DNA of 64,000 nt from contig CAUYUJ010003447.1 in NCBI GenBank assembly GCA_963575745.1, forward strand, positions 809,228 to 873,227. The letters are read 5' to 3'. The notes below the pieces were generated by a model that saw only the letters and a list, made by a program, of their open reading frames with translations, was not told the origin of the DNA and ran no database searches. A program made the position numbers and the translations under genes. This stretch comes from Prorocentrum cordatum (lineage: Eukaryota > Sar > Dinophyceae > Prorocentrales > Prorocentraceae). This document shows positions 10,436 through 22,400 of the stretch, in pieces (the first letter of the stretch is position 1; each line of letters opens with the position of its first letter).

Positions 10436-10625
10436 AAAACATAAAAAAACTGGCCATGGGAGCCGCCCGGGAGCCGCTTCACTCGAAAAATAAAAAGGAA
10501 ACGCGCCATTAGACAAATCCCCCCGCGCCTCGCAACCCCCCTGGACCCCCCTAAGAAAGGCTTCGCCCCAACTCAACGTCACTCGCTCGTACCTCGCTCT
10601 TTCCGTCACCTGGGCCGGCAAGGAC
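10436..10625. repeat. Dispersed repeat D1, copy 1
   Basis: A non-tandem block with GGCCATGGGAGCCGCCCGGG, an A-rich stretch, AGAAAGGCTTCGCCCC and CTCGTACCTCGCTCTTTCCG. The same order is found at 11447-11645. Each copy follows a GGCC minisatellite. Confidence 0.85.
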
Positions 10626-10669
10626 ACGGAAAGAGCGCTTCAACAACTTGACCGAAATTACTCACACCA

Positions 10670-10905
10670 CCGTTCGTCCTGGGAGCCTTGGCGTTGAGAG
10701 CTTGTTATGTCACCCCGCGCTCTTGGGAGCCTTGGTGTTCAGAGATTGTTGCGCTGCCGCCCGTTCCTGAGCCTTGGCTGGGTTTTGGTGTCAGGAACTT
10801 GTTACGTCACCGCTCCATGCTGGGAGCCTTGGTCTTATCAGCTTGTTTACGTCACCGTTCGCTCTTGGGAGCCTTGGTGTGAAGAGCATTTTGCGTTACC
10901 GATCG
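10670..10905. repeat. Degenerate ~48-bp tandem repeat
   Basis: Repeated TGGGAGCCTTGG followed by a TTGTTACGTCACCG-like phrase, four to five diverged units. Continues directly into the next GGCC minisatellite. Confidence 0.75.
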
Positions 10906-10917
10906 CTATATATTTGG

Positions 10918-11445
10918 CTTCTCCGAGCCTTCTTGGGAGTCATATTGCGGCCCTTTTTGAGCCCCTTTGGGGGCCTCTTGGGGAGACTTTCGGGTTCGTG
11001 GTCCCCCTTCTGGGGCCGTCTTGGGGCCCTCTTGTGCCGTCTTGGGCGCCTCTTGGGCCCTCTTGGCGCCCTCTTGGGCCGTTTTGGGGACCTCTTGGGA
11101 GCCTCTGGGGCCGTCTTGGGGCGGTCTTGGGGGCCTCTTGGACCGTCTCCAACGCCGTGGAAGCCGAAAAGCCGTGCATGCAAAACATATACGTTTTCCG
11201 AATGGAAGTCCATGATTTTCGCCTCCTGATGGCCTCGTCGGACGCCTCTTGGGGGCCTCTTGGGTCTTCTTTGGGTGCTGTGGGGGCCTCTTGGGAGCCT
11301 CTTGGGCCGTTTGGGGGCGGTCGTGGGGGCCTCTTGGGCCGTCGTCAACGCCGTGAAAGGCGAAAAGCCGTAGATGCTAAAAGTATACGTTTGCCGCAGG
11401 AAAATCTATGATGTTGGCCTCTTCGGGCCCTCTTGGTGGGCCGCC
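10918..11445. repeat. GGCC minisatellite with an internal ~200-bp duplication
   Basis: CTCTTGGGGCC units surround two copies of a unique block (about 11148-11250 and 11346-11430) that share AACGCCGTG, CGAAAAGCCGT and TATACGTTT in the same order. Confidence 0.8.
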
Positions 11446-11446
11446 T

Positions 11447-11645
11447 CACATAAAAAAACAACAAAAAACGGGCCATGGGAGCCGCCCGGGAGCCGCTTCA
11501 CTCGGAACAATGCGAGGAAAACGAGCCATTAGACCAATGCGCCCGGGCCTCGCCCCTCCCCTGGACCCCTCCCTAGAAGGGCTTCGCCCCCTGCTCAACG
11601 TCAGTCGCTCGTACCTCGCTCTTTCCGTCACCCGACCGAGAGGCA
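11447..11645. repeat. Dispersed repeat D1, copy 2
   Basis: Second copy of the block at 10436-10625, same orientation, about 85-90% alike by eye, ending at TCGCTCTTTCCGTCACC. Confidence 0.85.
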
Positions 11646-13010
11646 TTTCAGCCGCGTTGGGCTGGATCAAGCCGGGGAGCAAGGCGGACTAAGCCAGATC
11701 GGACGTGACTTCAGCGGGAGTATGAGTATGCTGGACCAGCAAGACGAGCCCGACTCTGCTCCACGTGGGATGCACGAGGACATGCTGGTACTATGCGCCC
11801 CTCTTGGAAGCGCACGTCCGAACCGAGCATCTAGCACAAACGGATGCCAGTGTATCGCTACTCGGGCGCTGTGGCCAGAAAGCGCCTGTCGCCAAGCATA
11901 CGCCATAAGATTTCTGAGCGCACGCGTCGCCCCAGGGCGGCCGACACCCACTCAGTCGAAGTACGTTTGGGTGGTGCCGACTCGGCGTCCGACGGGCCAG
12001 GAATGCCCGAAGACAGCCAAGAAGGCTTCCAAGAAGCCCCCAGGAGGCTCGAAGATCCCCTCGAGAGGCCTCCTCCCGCGACGCCCCCAAAGAGGGCCCC
12101 AAGGCGGCCCCATCGGCCTCCAAGCGAACCCGCGCACCAGCGGGAGCGCCCCGGATCCACGACAGTCGGACCTAGGCCAGAAGAACATCCCTCAAGAGCA
12201 TGAGACCCTCCGTCGGCCAAAACACACGGAACGTCCAAGGGTACCCTCCCCAGGATGCGCAAAAACGTCCAACAAGCACAGAGAACACCAGGGTAACCCT
12301 CCCAGAGCCGACCTCGACCCTATACAGTAGGGGCTCGACCACAAGAAACCTTCCACGAGAAACCCAACCCTGGGACCCCAGGGCGGCCAGGGCGTGCACT
12401 GGCTCTCGGTGTGGGGGCGTCACGCTTTCCACTGCGGACCCAGCGAGACCCCAGGGAAACCCATGGCACCCTGAAAGGCAGGCAGCGCGCTTCTCGGCAC
12501 GGGCTGCCCCCTGCACCCCCGCTCCGACTCCGTGTCCGGGTGATGCCGACGCTGCCCTCTCGGGGAGCGGCGGCGGGCGGCCGCGCGCCCGCAGGAGGGA
12601 GGCCCCGCCTCTGCCCCGTTCGCTCCTGCTGCCGCCGCCCGCCGCTGCGCCGCGCCCTCGGCGGGCTGCCCCCGAAGCAGTGCCCTGCCGCTCGCCACCG
12701 CTCGGACGTCCCCCTCCCCGTGCACGCCTCGATCTCCTGCTGTCTTTTTGTTTTTGCCCGGCGATCCAGGGATGCCCCTGGATGGTCCTCGCCGAGAGGG
12801 AGATGCACAAGTCCGAGCGGTGCCGGGTGCCCGCCTCTCAGGCCGTGGATGCTGGCCCGACGAGGCGGAATGCCAGGAGAAGGCTGGGGCCGGGTCTAGG
12901 AGGTGATGACGACGACGAGGGAGAAGGAGAGGAGGGGGGCGACGACGAGGCAGGGGAGAAGAACACAGGAGAAGTGAAGGGAGGTGGAGGGCAAGATCAC
13001 TCAGAATTGC
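11646..13010. other. Intergenic, no convincing gene
   Basis: GC-rich sequence with AAGAGGCCC-type phrases near 12010-12120. One weak plus-strand exon candidate starts after a pyrimidine-rich AG at about 12769 and reads WMVLAEREMHKSERC, then an acidic run to about 13010; it matches nothing I know. The frame from 12200 is open but its 5' half has no protein-like pattern. Confidence 0.4.
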
Positions 13011-13016
13011 TTCAGG

Positions 13017-13205
13017 AAATCGGGTCGAGTCGGAACATGAGCCGGATCGGTCCGCATCGGCAGGGAATCACACCACGATACAAAACAGCACATGCATACA
13101 TCGGCTGCATCGTCTCGCCAAGACATCGGATTCGCATCGAATCGGGTCGGGCTGGCTGGAATTGACGTCAAAGTCTGCCGATCGGATCGAAATCTACCCA
13201 TGGAG
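13017..13205 (+). repeat. CGGATCGG-rich dispersed family, copy 1
   Basis: Contains GGATCGGTCCGCATCGG and ATCGAATCGGGTCGGGCTGG. The family recurs at 14990-15205, 16800-16970, 23038-23270, 48505-48660, 61420-61680 and 62255-62475, always in this orientation. Confidence 0.8.
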
Positions 13206-13364
13206 GGTGGATGGGGGATAGAGAAGAGGCGAGGCGAACGAACAACAAATCCTACTCCTCCTCCTCCTCCGCCTCCTCGTCCTCCTCCCTTTCTCTCCCG
13301 ACTTCCCAGTCCCCCCTCCCCATGCCTTCTCTTCCGGCCCCTTCTCCCGCCTCCTCCTCCCCCC

Positions 13365-13481
13365 TCACCCATACTCATCACTACAGGCCTTCTGCCGCTT
13401 GTCGAGCATATCCCGCAGCTCGCCCACGAGCATCGACTCACGGTTTGCCTTCTCCTCGAAGTTGTACATCGCCAAGGCGCG
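13365..13481 (-). CDS. NKAP: NKAP-like exon, C-terminal end
   Basis: After the acceptor TCCCAG it reads RALAMYNFEEKANRESMLV then GELRDMLDKRQKACSDEYG and stops (TGA at 13367-13365). RALAxxNxEExxxRE is a hallmark of the NKAP C-terminal domain. The last residues are not conserved, and AAG|GCCTG or GG|GTGAGG could serve as a donor, so the 3' boundary is uncertain. Confidence 0.8.
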   Translation of the reverse strand, partial: RALAMYNFEEKANRESMLVGELRDMLDKRQKACSDEYG

Positions 13482-16400
13482 CTGGGAGCCAGGCCAATTG
13501 TTTCGCGCCAGCAAGGCTCGGAGATATACTGAACGACTGAAAAACCATGAATGCCCAAGTGCGGAGGTCGAGCCGATGCGAGAGGGCGGGATGAGGCGAG
13601 GCGTGGGGAGGAAGATTAAGAAGGACGTGAAGCATGAGGGGGTTATATAATGACGATGTCCAGAAAAGGGAGGAGATGGGGATGAGGAAATCTGAGAACG
13701 TTGGAACGTCGAGTGTGGAGACTCGTAGAGAAGAACTATGAAACTGGCCCGACCCCAATTAGGGGAACGCTTCTCGTTACATGGGCGCACTGCTTGGTAT
13801 TGCTGGGCGTTGCCTGCCTTTGTTTCGTATGGATTTGTGTTGATTGGCATAGTTTATATTGATTTGGCGCTGCTTTGCATTGTTTGGCTTTGCGTTGCCT
13901 GGCATTGCTTAGCGTTGTTTGGCATTGCTTAGCATTGCTTAGCGTTGCTTGGTGTTGTGTGGCATTGCTTGGCGTTGAATGGCGTTGCTCGTCATTGCTT
14001 GGCATTATGTTGCGCTCCTTCGCATTGCTTGGCATCGCGTGGCATGTCTTGGCGTTGCTCGGCGTTGCTTGGCATTGCGCTTGGAAAGAAGACCAAGCAA
14101 TCCATGGAATGCAGTCCATGAACAAAAAGACCTAGTCACCCAGTCAATGCAACAAGGACACCAGGCCAAAGAAACTGTGAAACGCAGCAAGGCAACAAGA
14201 CCAAGCAGCCTGGAGCAACGCCACGGTAAGGACTCAAGATCGAGCAATACCGGGGAACGCCTGCGGAGTGGAACGGGGCCAAACAACCCCCCGAGAAACG
14301 CCACTCTCAACAAACACCACCTCGAGCAACCACGAGGAACACCGGCCGGCTAAGCGGGGCACCCACTGTGAGGAGAGAGTGCCGGGCAACCTCGAGGAAC
14401 GGCATTGCAAGGAAGCGCGATCAAAAAAACCTCGAGGAGACAGTGCTGGGCAACCTCGAAGAACGCTTCTGTGAGGAGACACGATCAACCAGCCCGAAGA
14501 ACGCTGGCCAGCCAGGCCCCGCACCCACTGTGGGGGTGGCACGGTAAAGAGAGGAGGCCCCGCTGACCTAGCAAGCCCTAGGAACGGCACGGTAAAGAGA
14601 GAGGGCCAAACAGCCCCGAGGAATGCTGGCCAGCCAGGACACCCGCCCACCGAGTCTCTTTACAAGCAAGTAGGAGACCCTCAGGCAAAGCCTGGTTGGG
14701 GAAATATTGCAGATCGCATCGAATCACACCGATCCCCCGGAGCGGTATTGTGCTGCTCCATTTTTGTTTCGCCTCATCGTCCTGTGTACTCCACCCTATC
14801 CTCCTCACTAATCACACGGAAAGACGTAGCTAATAATTGTTGTATTGCAAGGGTGACGGTGGGCAACAGCCGGCGGGCAAATCTCATGGACACCCTGCGG
14901 AGGTCTTCGTCCGTACAACATTGCTCTGCGTGTCCTGCTGATCCTTCCCTACTCATGATAATTCGTCGTCCGCGATCATCCCGTCTCCCAGAAACAATCA
15001 TAATCGAATCGAGAAATCGGATCGGATCGGATCGTGCCTCGGTGCCTCGGATCGAGCTGCATCGGCACGTTATCGAACAAATCGTGTCGGCTCGGCTGAG
15101 CCAAGATGCACAACAACGCCATGCGACCATTGGGCCGCATCGGAAAAACACATCGGACCGAACTGGGCCAGCCAGCCAGAAGCGACGTCGAGTCGGATCG
15201 GTCGGATCACTATGCTCACCGCCATCCTCGCCGTACTCCATCATTTCAGCCCCACGTCGTCCTCATTTCCCCGTGTTTCGGCAAGACGTAGGCGGCTCCT
15301 GAGGGAAGCGGGTCCTGGACCCCTGGCCACTCTGCCAGGACCAAAATGTCTTGCCCTGAGCTGTGCGTTGACCGGCCCTGGGCTCGTGGAGGGTTCCCGG
15401 AACCCGAAAGCGGAGGATGTCTGCAGGCCCTCAGGACCCCGTGACTTCGTGGCGATCATCATCCTCTCCTTCCTCTTCACCTCCTTCGTGCTCCCCCTCG
15501 TCGCAGAAGCCCGTGCGACCAGTCGCGGAAAAGGGAGGGGCCGTCCTTCTCCTCGGCCGAGTACACCTGGTTCTCCTTTCTGATACGCACGGCGTTCATG
15601 CGTCGATGCCTGGAGACGGCCCCTTCCCCCTGTCCGACGGCGCCTCCGCAACGGGAGGAGGAGCAGCAGCAGGAGCAGGAGGAGACAGGAGCATGGAGGA
15701 CGGAGGACAGCCGAGATACGCATGGAGGAAGCAGGAGGGCGAGAATAAGATGTGGTGACAGACGATGGATTTGGGCGACCCTAAAGGCGGTCCAGCTGAA
15801 AGGGAGTGGTGCAATAGAGCTGGGGCAATTGTATTGTAATGCATTGCGCTGGAGAATTGTATTGCATTGTATTGCAAATAATGCGTTGCACGCGAAAATC
15901 CAGCAATACATTTGCGCTCCGGAATGTATTGCACGCCCCAAGTGCATTGCAACCCCACAAATCTATTGCACCAAATCTATTCCACTACCCCCTTGTCACT
16001 ACACCCCTTTTTGGGACGAGCCGAGATAGAGGGTGGAGGTCGACGGAAGTAGCGAGGAAGTCGGGAGCAGGGGGAAGGCCAATGGAGCACAAAGAAGGGA
16101 GGACCGCAAAGTGGCCAATTTGGATGAGAACCGGCAGGAGAACGACGCCGCGAGGGCGGCAATGGTAAGGTGCGGATGCGAAAATGAGCAGGTGGAGGAG
16201 AAACAAGAGAAGGGTGATAAAACGGATGCAGAACAAACACATACATAATAGAAACAAGGGGAAGAAAACACGGATCATGGCGCGGCACGACACGGCATGG
16301 CCAAACCGAGCATCCGGAAGGACGCGTGGGCGGAAGAGCGCACCCACGATTGGCAGCTCTTCGTGGCAATGCAAGAAACACCTGACTGAGTGATTTCGTA

Positions 16401-19400
16401 CACACAGAGCTTGACTGTGCAGCACGAGCAACGGAGCGCATCACGACTGCGAAGCAGGAAACGAGAGGGGATCGGGAGGGGGGGAGGAGGAGGACGATGA
16501 GGAGCGAACGGGCTAGAGTCACACGCAAGACAGCTTGTACACTGAAGTCGCCCACTGTTGTCGCGGGCGCCAACGTTTCCGGCGGCGTGCCCAGTTTTTG
16601 GGAATGCCGTCCGCATCGCACAAGACATGTTTGATCAAGGACGGGCTGGAGATTCGATTGTACAGAGCTGCGTGGCGTTCCGTCAGAATCGCAAGTCATT
16701 GTGCCGACGACGTTTTCTGCAACACGTCACTGTTGCGAACGAGGGAAATGTCCGAGTGGGGAATACCAACTAGGCGACGCAAACATTTGCAAAGGAAACT
16801 GTCCAATCTTGAGCACGGAGTCGAAATCGAATTTGATCGGCCGCGCCAACATGCACAATAACGCCATGCAAACATCGGGCCACATCTCATTGTCAGAACT
16901 CTGGAACTGAGCCAGATCGGGGGCGATCAACATCGAGATCGGATCGGAGCAATCAGATCTGGATGACCCTGCAGGGATAGGGAGAAAGAGAAGGCCTGAG
17001 GGGCACGGGCACGACTGGGAGGCCATTAGGGCGGAGAAGACGCTGCCTGAGACACGCGAACCACGAAGGCTAATGGACCACCGCATAGGCTCACAACAGG
17101 GAGGACTGAGAGATCTGAACCGTCGCACGGTCACAGACACACTGATGCATGCGCGCAGAATGATATGACGCGGTCTCAAAGCATGAGGAGCAAACAATAT
17201 ATGAATCTGAATCGGCATCTGCTGGACAAGGACCAAGATAGGCAACGAGGGAGCGTCTGGCGTCTAATGCGAGAGAAATTCTGGGCAACACGCGCTGTCC
17301 TGGAACCGCTCATGACGTATCCGAGGCTCTCGAGACCCTCGATCTGGTCAGCCGAAATTCCGACTTCTCCTCTGCGAGGGATACGCATGCCGCTTTTGAC
17401 GTACCTGTCTGGGCGTTGCCGTGGCGGGTTGCTTCTCTCGAACAGCCATGCGCAACGGATGATCTGAAAAAAAACGATCTCTCGCTGCACCTGTTCTCTC
17501 TCTCTCTCTCTCTGTCTTTCCCCCCTCTCTCTCTCTCTCTTTCTCCCTCTGTGCCTCAACATATGCTTCTCTAACTCTCTGTCTCTCTCTCTCTCTCTCT
17601 ATTGTTTTCTCTTGCTGGCCTTATCTCTCTCTCTCTCTCTCGTTATCTTCGTGTGTTGCTTGTTTGTGTATGTATCTCTCTCTCTCTCTCGTTCCGCTTC
17701 TCTCTCCCCCTATGTTTGTTGTTGTTCTCTCTCTCTCTCGCGTTCCCGTTCTTTCTCTCACTCTACCTCCATGTATCCCTCTGTCTCTGTCTCTGTATTT
17801 CTATATATATATATATGTATAGATTTATAGATTCCCCCACTCTCTCTCTCTCTCTCGATGTATGTATGCATGCGTATGTGTATATACATGCCCGACACCG
17901 TGCCGCTGGGCACGCAGTGGGCGTGTCCTCAAGTCCTGGGCCCGATCCTCCAAGCCTCATCCCTCGCTCTTGAGGAATATTGAAAGGGCCGGACCCTGAA
18001 TTCCGAAATCTCTTGGGTCTTCCGGCCCCCTTGGCTTTGGGAAGTAGCGCCCCCAAGACGGTCTAAGAGCGGCCCGAGTCGTCGAACGATCGCTCCTTGA
18101 CGCTCAAGATTGCCTGCCCAAGAGGCCTCCAAGACGCCCTAAGAGGCTTCTAAGAGGCCTCCCAAGAGGGCAAAGTCATTGACTGTCGTTCGATTGGTTT
18201 TGAAGTTTTTGAAGGTTTTGGTTTTCTCGCCGTCTCGGCTTCCCGACGCTCCCGACTGCCCTGGACGCCCCCACGATCACCCCAAGACGGCCCAAGAGGC
18301 CTCCAAGAGGGCCCAAAGACGGCCAAAGAGGGTCCCAAGACGGCCCAAGAGGAGCCCGAGACAGCCCAATATGCCCACAAAACGGCTGCAAGAGGGGGCC
18401 CAGATGGGGAACCCGAACGGACAATTCGAGCCCTCAGCTCCGAGGGGCCGCCAGGATGCCCCAAGAGGCCCCAAGAGGCCGCAAGAGGCTCCCAAGAGGC
18501 CCCCGAGAGGCCCCCAAGAGGCTCCCAAGAGGCCCCCGAGAGGCCCCCGAGAGGCCCCCAAGAGGCTCCCAAGAGGCCCCCAAACTGCTCCCAAGAGGCC
18601 CCCGAGAGCGCTCCGAAGTGACCCGAAGAAGCATCCCTGGGAACTCTGACCCAAAACCCAGGCGCGGTGGCGCGATGGGCTAAAGGCCATCTGCCATCAG
18701 TATGAATATGTCCCTCACTCCGGCCCCCGTGTCTCAGTATCTCTCCTTCTCTCTCTCTCTCTCTAGCCCGTGCTCCCTCTCTCTCTCTCTCTCTGCATGC
18801 GCCTGCCAAATTGATTGTCTGTCCCTCTCTCCCTCTCTAACTCCATGTTTATTCCCAACCATCCTGTGGCGTTGGCTCCTCGTTTTGAAGAGACCGTCCC
18901 CGCGTTCTCCTCCTCTTCCTCCTCTTCCCCATCCTCCCTACCGTCCGCATGCGTCCCGCACACCCAGTACAGCGTTTCGTGGCCCCATAGGGAGCCCCAC
19001 CGAAGGTCCCAGTGCTACATTTCACATGCGTCCCGCACACCCAGTACAGCGCTTCGTGGCCCCATAGGGAGCTCCACGGAAGGTCCCAGAGCTACCGTCC
19101 GCATGCGTCCCGCACACCCAGTACAGCGTTTCGTGGCCCTCCTGGCCCTCCTCCCCCTCCTCCCTGCGTTTCACCCACCCAGTACAGCGTTTCGTGGTCC
19201 CACAGGGAGCCCCACCGAAGGTCCCAGTGCTACCGTCCGCATGCGTCCCGCACGCCCAGTACAGCGTTTCGTGGCCCCATAGGGAGCCCCACCGAAGGTC
19301 CCAGTGCTACCGTTCACATGCGTCCCGCACACCCAGTACAGCGTTTCGTGGCCCCATAGGGAGCCCCACCGAAGGTCCCAGTGCTACCGTCCGCATGCGT

Positions 19401-22400
19401 CCCGCACACCCAGTACAGAGTTTCGTGGTCCTCCTCCCCCTCCTCCCTGCGTTTCACCCACCCAGTACAGCGTTACGTGGCCCCATAGGAAGCCCCACGG
19501 AAGGTCCCAGTGCTGTACAGCGCTTCGTGGCCCCAGAGGGAGCTCCACCGAAAGTCCCAGTGCTACCGTCCGCATGCGTCCCGCACGCCCAGTACAGCGT
19601 TTCGTGGCCCTCCTCCCCCTCCTCCTTGCGTTTCACCCACCCAGTACAGCGTTTCGTGGCCCCATGGGGAGCCCCACCGAAGGTCCCAGTGACCGTCCGC
19701 ATGCGTCCCGCACGCCCAGTACAACGTTTCGTGGCCCCATAGGGGGAGAATCGCCGGAAGCGGCCAAAAAACTTCCGTTGCGATTGTTTAAACGCCGCGA
19801 GTATGTCTTGGAACCTGTCAGCTGCCTTTCACTTGCTTCTCGGAGTCCGCGCAGACGTCTTGGATCGGCGCTGGACCCCCCCCAACTCCGTGGCGCGCGG
19901 ATCGCACCAGGTGCTGCCAGGGGGTCCAAGCACCGGTCCAAGAGATCAGCGCGGACCTCCGAGACCTGGTGGTTATCAGCGCGGACCCCCCCCCCCTCCC
20001 TGGCGCACGGATCGCACCAGGCCAGGCGCCACCAAGGGGGGGCCCAGCACCGATCCAAGAGATCAGCGCGGACCTATGATGATGAGGAGGAGGAGGAGCA
20101 GGCGGGGGGAGGAGGAGGAGGAGGAGGAGGAGGAGGAGGAGGAGGAGGAGGAGGAGGACGACGAAGAGGAGGAGGAGGAGGAGCAGGAGGAGAAATGTGT
20201 TGTTATTGTCCAGCTCTCCGCCCCAATCATTTGCGCCCGGCCCGGGCGCTCTGCCATGGCGTCTCCCTCGCCGGGCCTCGGAGGGGAGGGGGCGGCCAGA
20301 CGGACGGCGGGGAGGGTGGCGCTGGCTGCGGGCGGCAGCGCCCCTCTCCTCCGGCCCTGTTCCTCCTGCTGCTGCGGCGCGCCCACGTGAGCGCCCCGCC
20401 GGCGCCCGTGAGATCCTCACGAGGTCCACGAGCCGAGCACTTCCGATAGGTGCTTCCATCAGGATGCCCTCTGTGCACGGCCGACTGTGGGCGACGCTGC
20501 TCGCCCTTCCCCTGCTGATGCTGATCCTCCTCATCCTCCTCCTTCATCTGTTCCTGCTGCTCCAGCTCTCGCGAGGGCGAGTGATGTCCGCTCGGTCGGA
20601 AGAAGTGAGTGGAACAACGTGGAGTAGGAAGGCGTTAACATGGATTTGGTTTCCAGAACGCCCTTTGAGCCGCAAAGAGCAGGAAAGAGGGGGGAACGCT
20701 CGACACTGTGAAAGATGAATGCACCTTAAGTCGATTGGGATATGGGAGCCCTGAAGTACCTACCTGAAACGACCGATGGGTTGGGGGGACCAGCTCAGGG
20801 GGTAAAACATCCTTGAATCGGCGATACATCACCGATAGGTCGGCGATATCCCCCCGACAGCGAATCCCCACGCTCCTGGGCGGGGTGGGCGATTGGGCCC
20901 TCATCGGCGATCAATGGGCGATTGGGAAGGGAGGATCCCCTAAGCCCCCCCCCGTGGCATTGCCCCTGAAGCTCGGTGGTACTCGGTAATACAGAAGGCA
21001 GGGGTCGTACCAAACACAACAGGAGCTCAATCGTCGCCATACGACACAAGCTCGTCGAGCCTCTGCCCCAAGGAGTGTCGTGCCCCCCGTCCCTCCTCGG
21101 ACTCGCTCCCTCCTCGGACTCGTTCCCGTCCTTGCTGTTCCTCCTCTCGGCTGCGCACGTGAAGCAGTTACCCTGAGGCGGCAGTTGGCGAGCGGCCGAG
21201 CAGCCCCAGGCGCGCTAGCCAGGCTCTGGTGGGGCCCCTGTGGGCCCGCACCAGGAGGCCTCTCTGGCGAAGGGCCACTCTCAAGCACAGCCGACCCTCC
21301 TCGTCCCGCCTCCACCCCGAAGTGCTGCCCCCGGTCATCGGACTTCGCGCGTCGCGCCCCGTGATGCGCGGTTACCTTCGCGCCCTCGCGCCCCTGACGC
21401 CGCCCCACGACCAGTCCAGTCCAGACCACGACGCGCCCAGGGAGAGGGAGGCCTCTGAGAGGCGCCGGGGGCGCCCAGGACAACTCGCCTGGGAATCGTT
21501 TCGAGATAACGATAAAGATCACCGACAACGATCACAACGATAACGATAACAACGAGAACGATCACCACGACAACGATCACAACGATCGTTGTGATCGTTG
21601 TGATCGTTGTGATCGTTGCGATCGCTGTCGTGGGCTGGCGGGGAACGCGCAGCGCCGATCATTGGGCAGCCTCCGCCCTCGGATGTGTGGGTATTTCGTT
21701 TGACTGGCTGCCGGGTAGTTTCACTTAGGGTGGGCTTCCACTTTGAGGGGGGGTCGCCGAACTGTCTGGGCGATTGGTGGGTGGCTATGTTGAGTGAGCG
21801 TGCTTGGTGTCTGCGTTGGGTAACTCTGTTAGGCCACTGCGTTCGGCGACTGTGCTGGTCGACTGTGTTCGGTGGCTGTATGTGAAGGAGTTTCGTGACT
21901 GTGTTGGGTGACTGTGTTGGGTGACCGTGTTGGGTGCCTGCGTCGGGCAACTCTGATGGGTGTCTGCGTTGGGTGACTGTTGGATGACTGTTGGGTGAGG
22001 GAGCGTGTGTGGTGGCGAGTGCAAGGTTCGAATGTGAGGTGCGATTGTGGGAGGAGTGTGCTGGGCGACCGTGCCCCAGAGACACACTCACACACAAGGC
22101 CTGCGCATTCCCTGTCCGTGGAGAGTGGGCTGACGGGGCCGAGATACCATGACTTTGTGCAGAGGGAATGATGATAGCATCAACATGCCATTTGGGAGGT
22201 CCGCGCGGCTTTCTTGGATCTGCGCTGAAAGCCTCCTCCCTGGCGCACAGATCGCAACAGAAGCGGCGCTGGAGGCGCAGCCAGCAGGGGGAGGCACCGA
22301 TCCAAGAGGTCCGCGCGGAGCTTGCCAAATTTATGTTTACGCCGCTTGTTCTTCGTTGGGGGGGGAGCAAGCGGAGCCGAGATGGCCAAGTGGGGATGGG

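Noticed and set aside
18815-20449. Several long overlapping plus frames rich in RPHASRTPSTAFRGP-type repeats
   Set aside because: Translation of the 77-bp satellite in different frames; equally open in several frames.
20463-20580. Glu/Gln-rich minus frame (LEQQEQMKEEDEEDQHQQ)
   Set aside because: Falls between two well-placed NKAP exons and has no matching splice phase; probably from CCT/CTG-type repeats.
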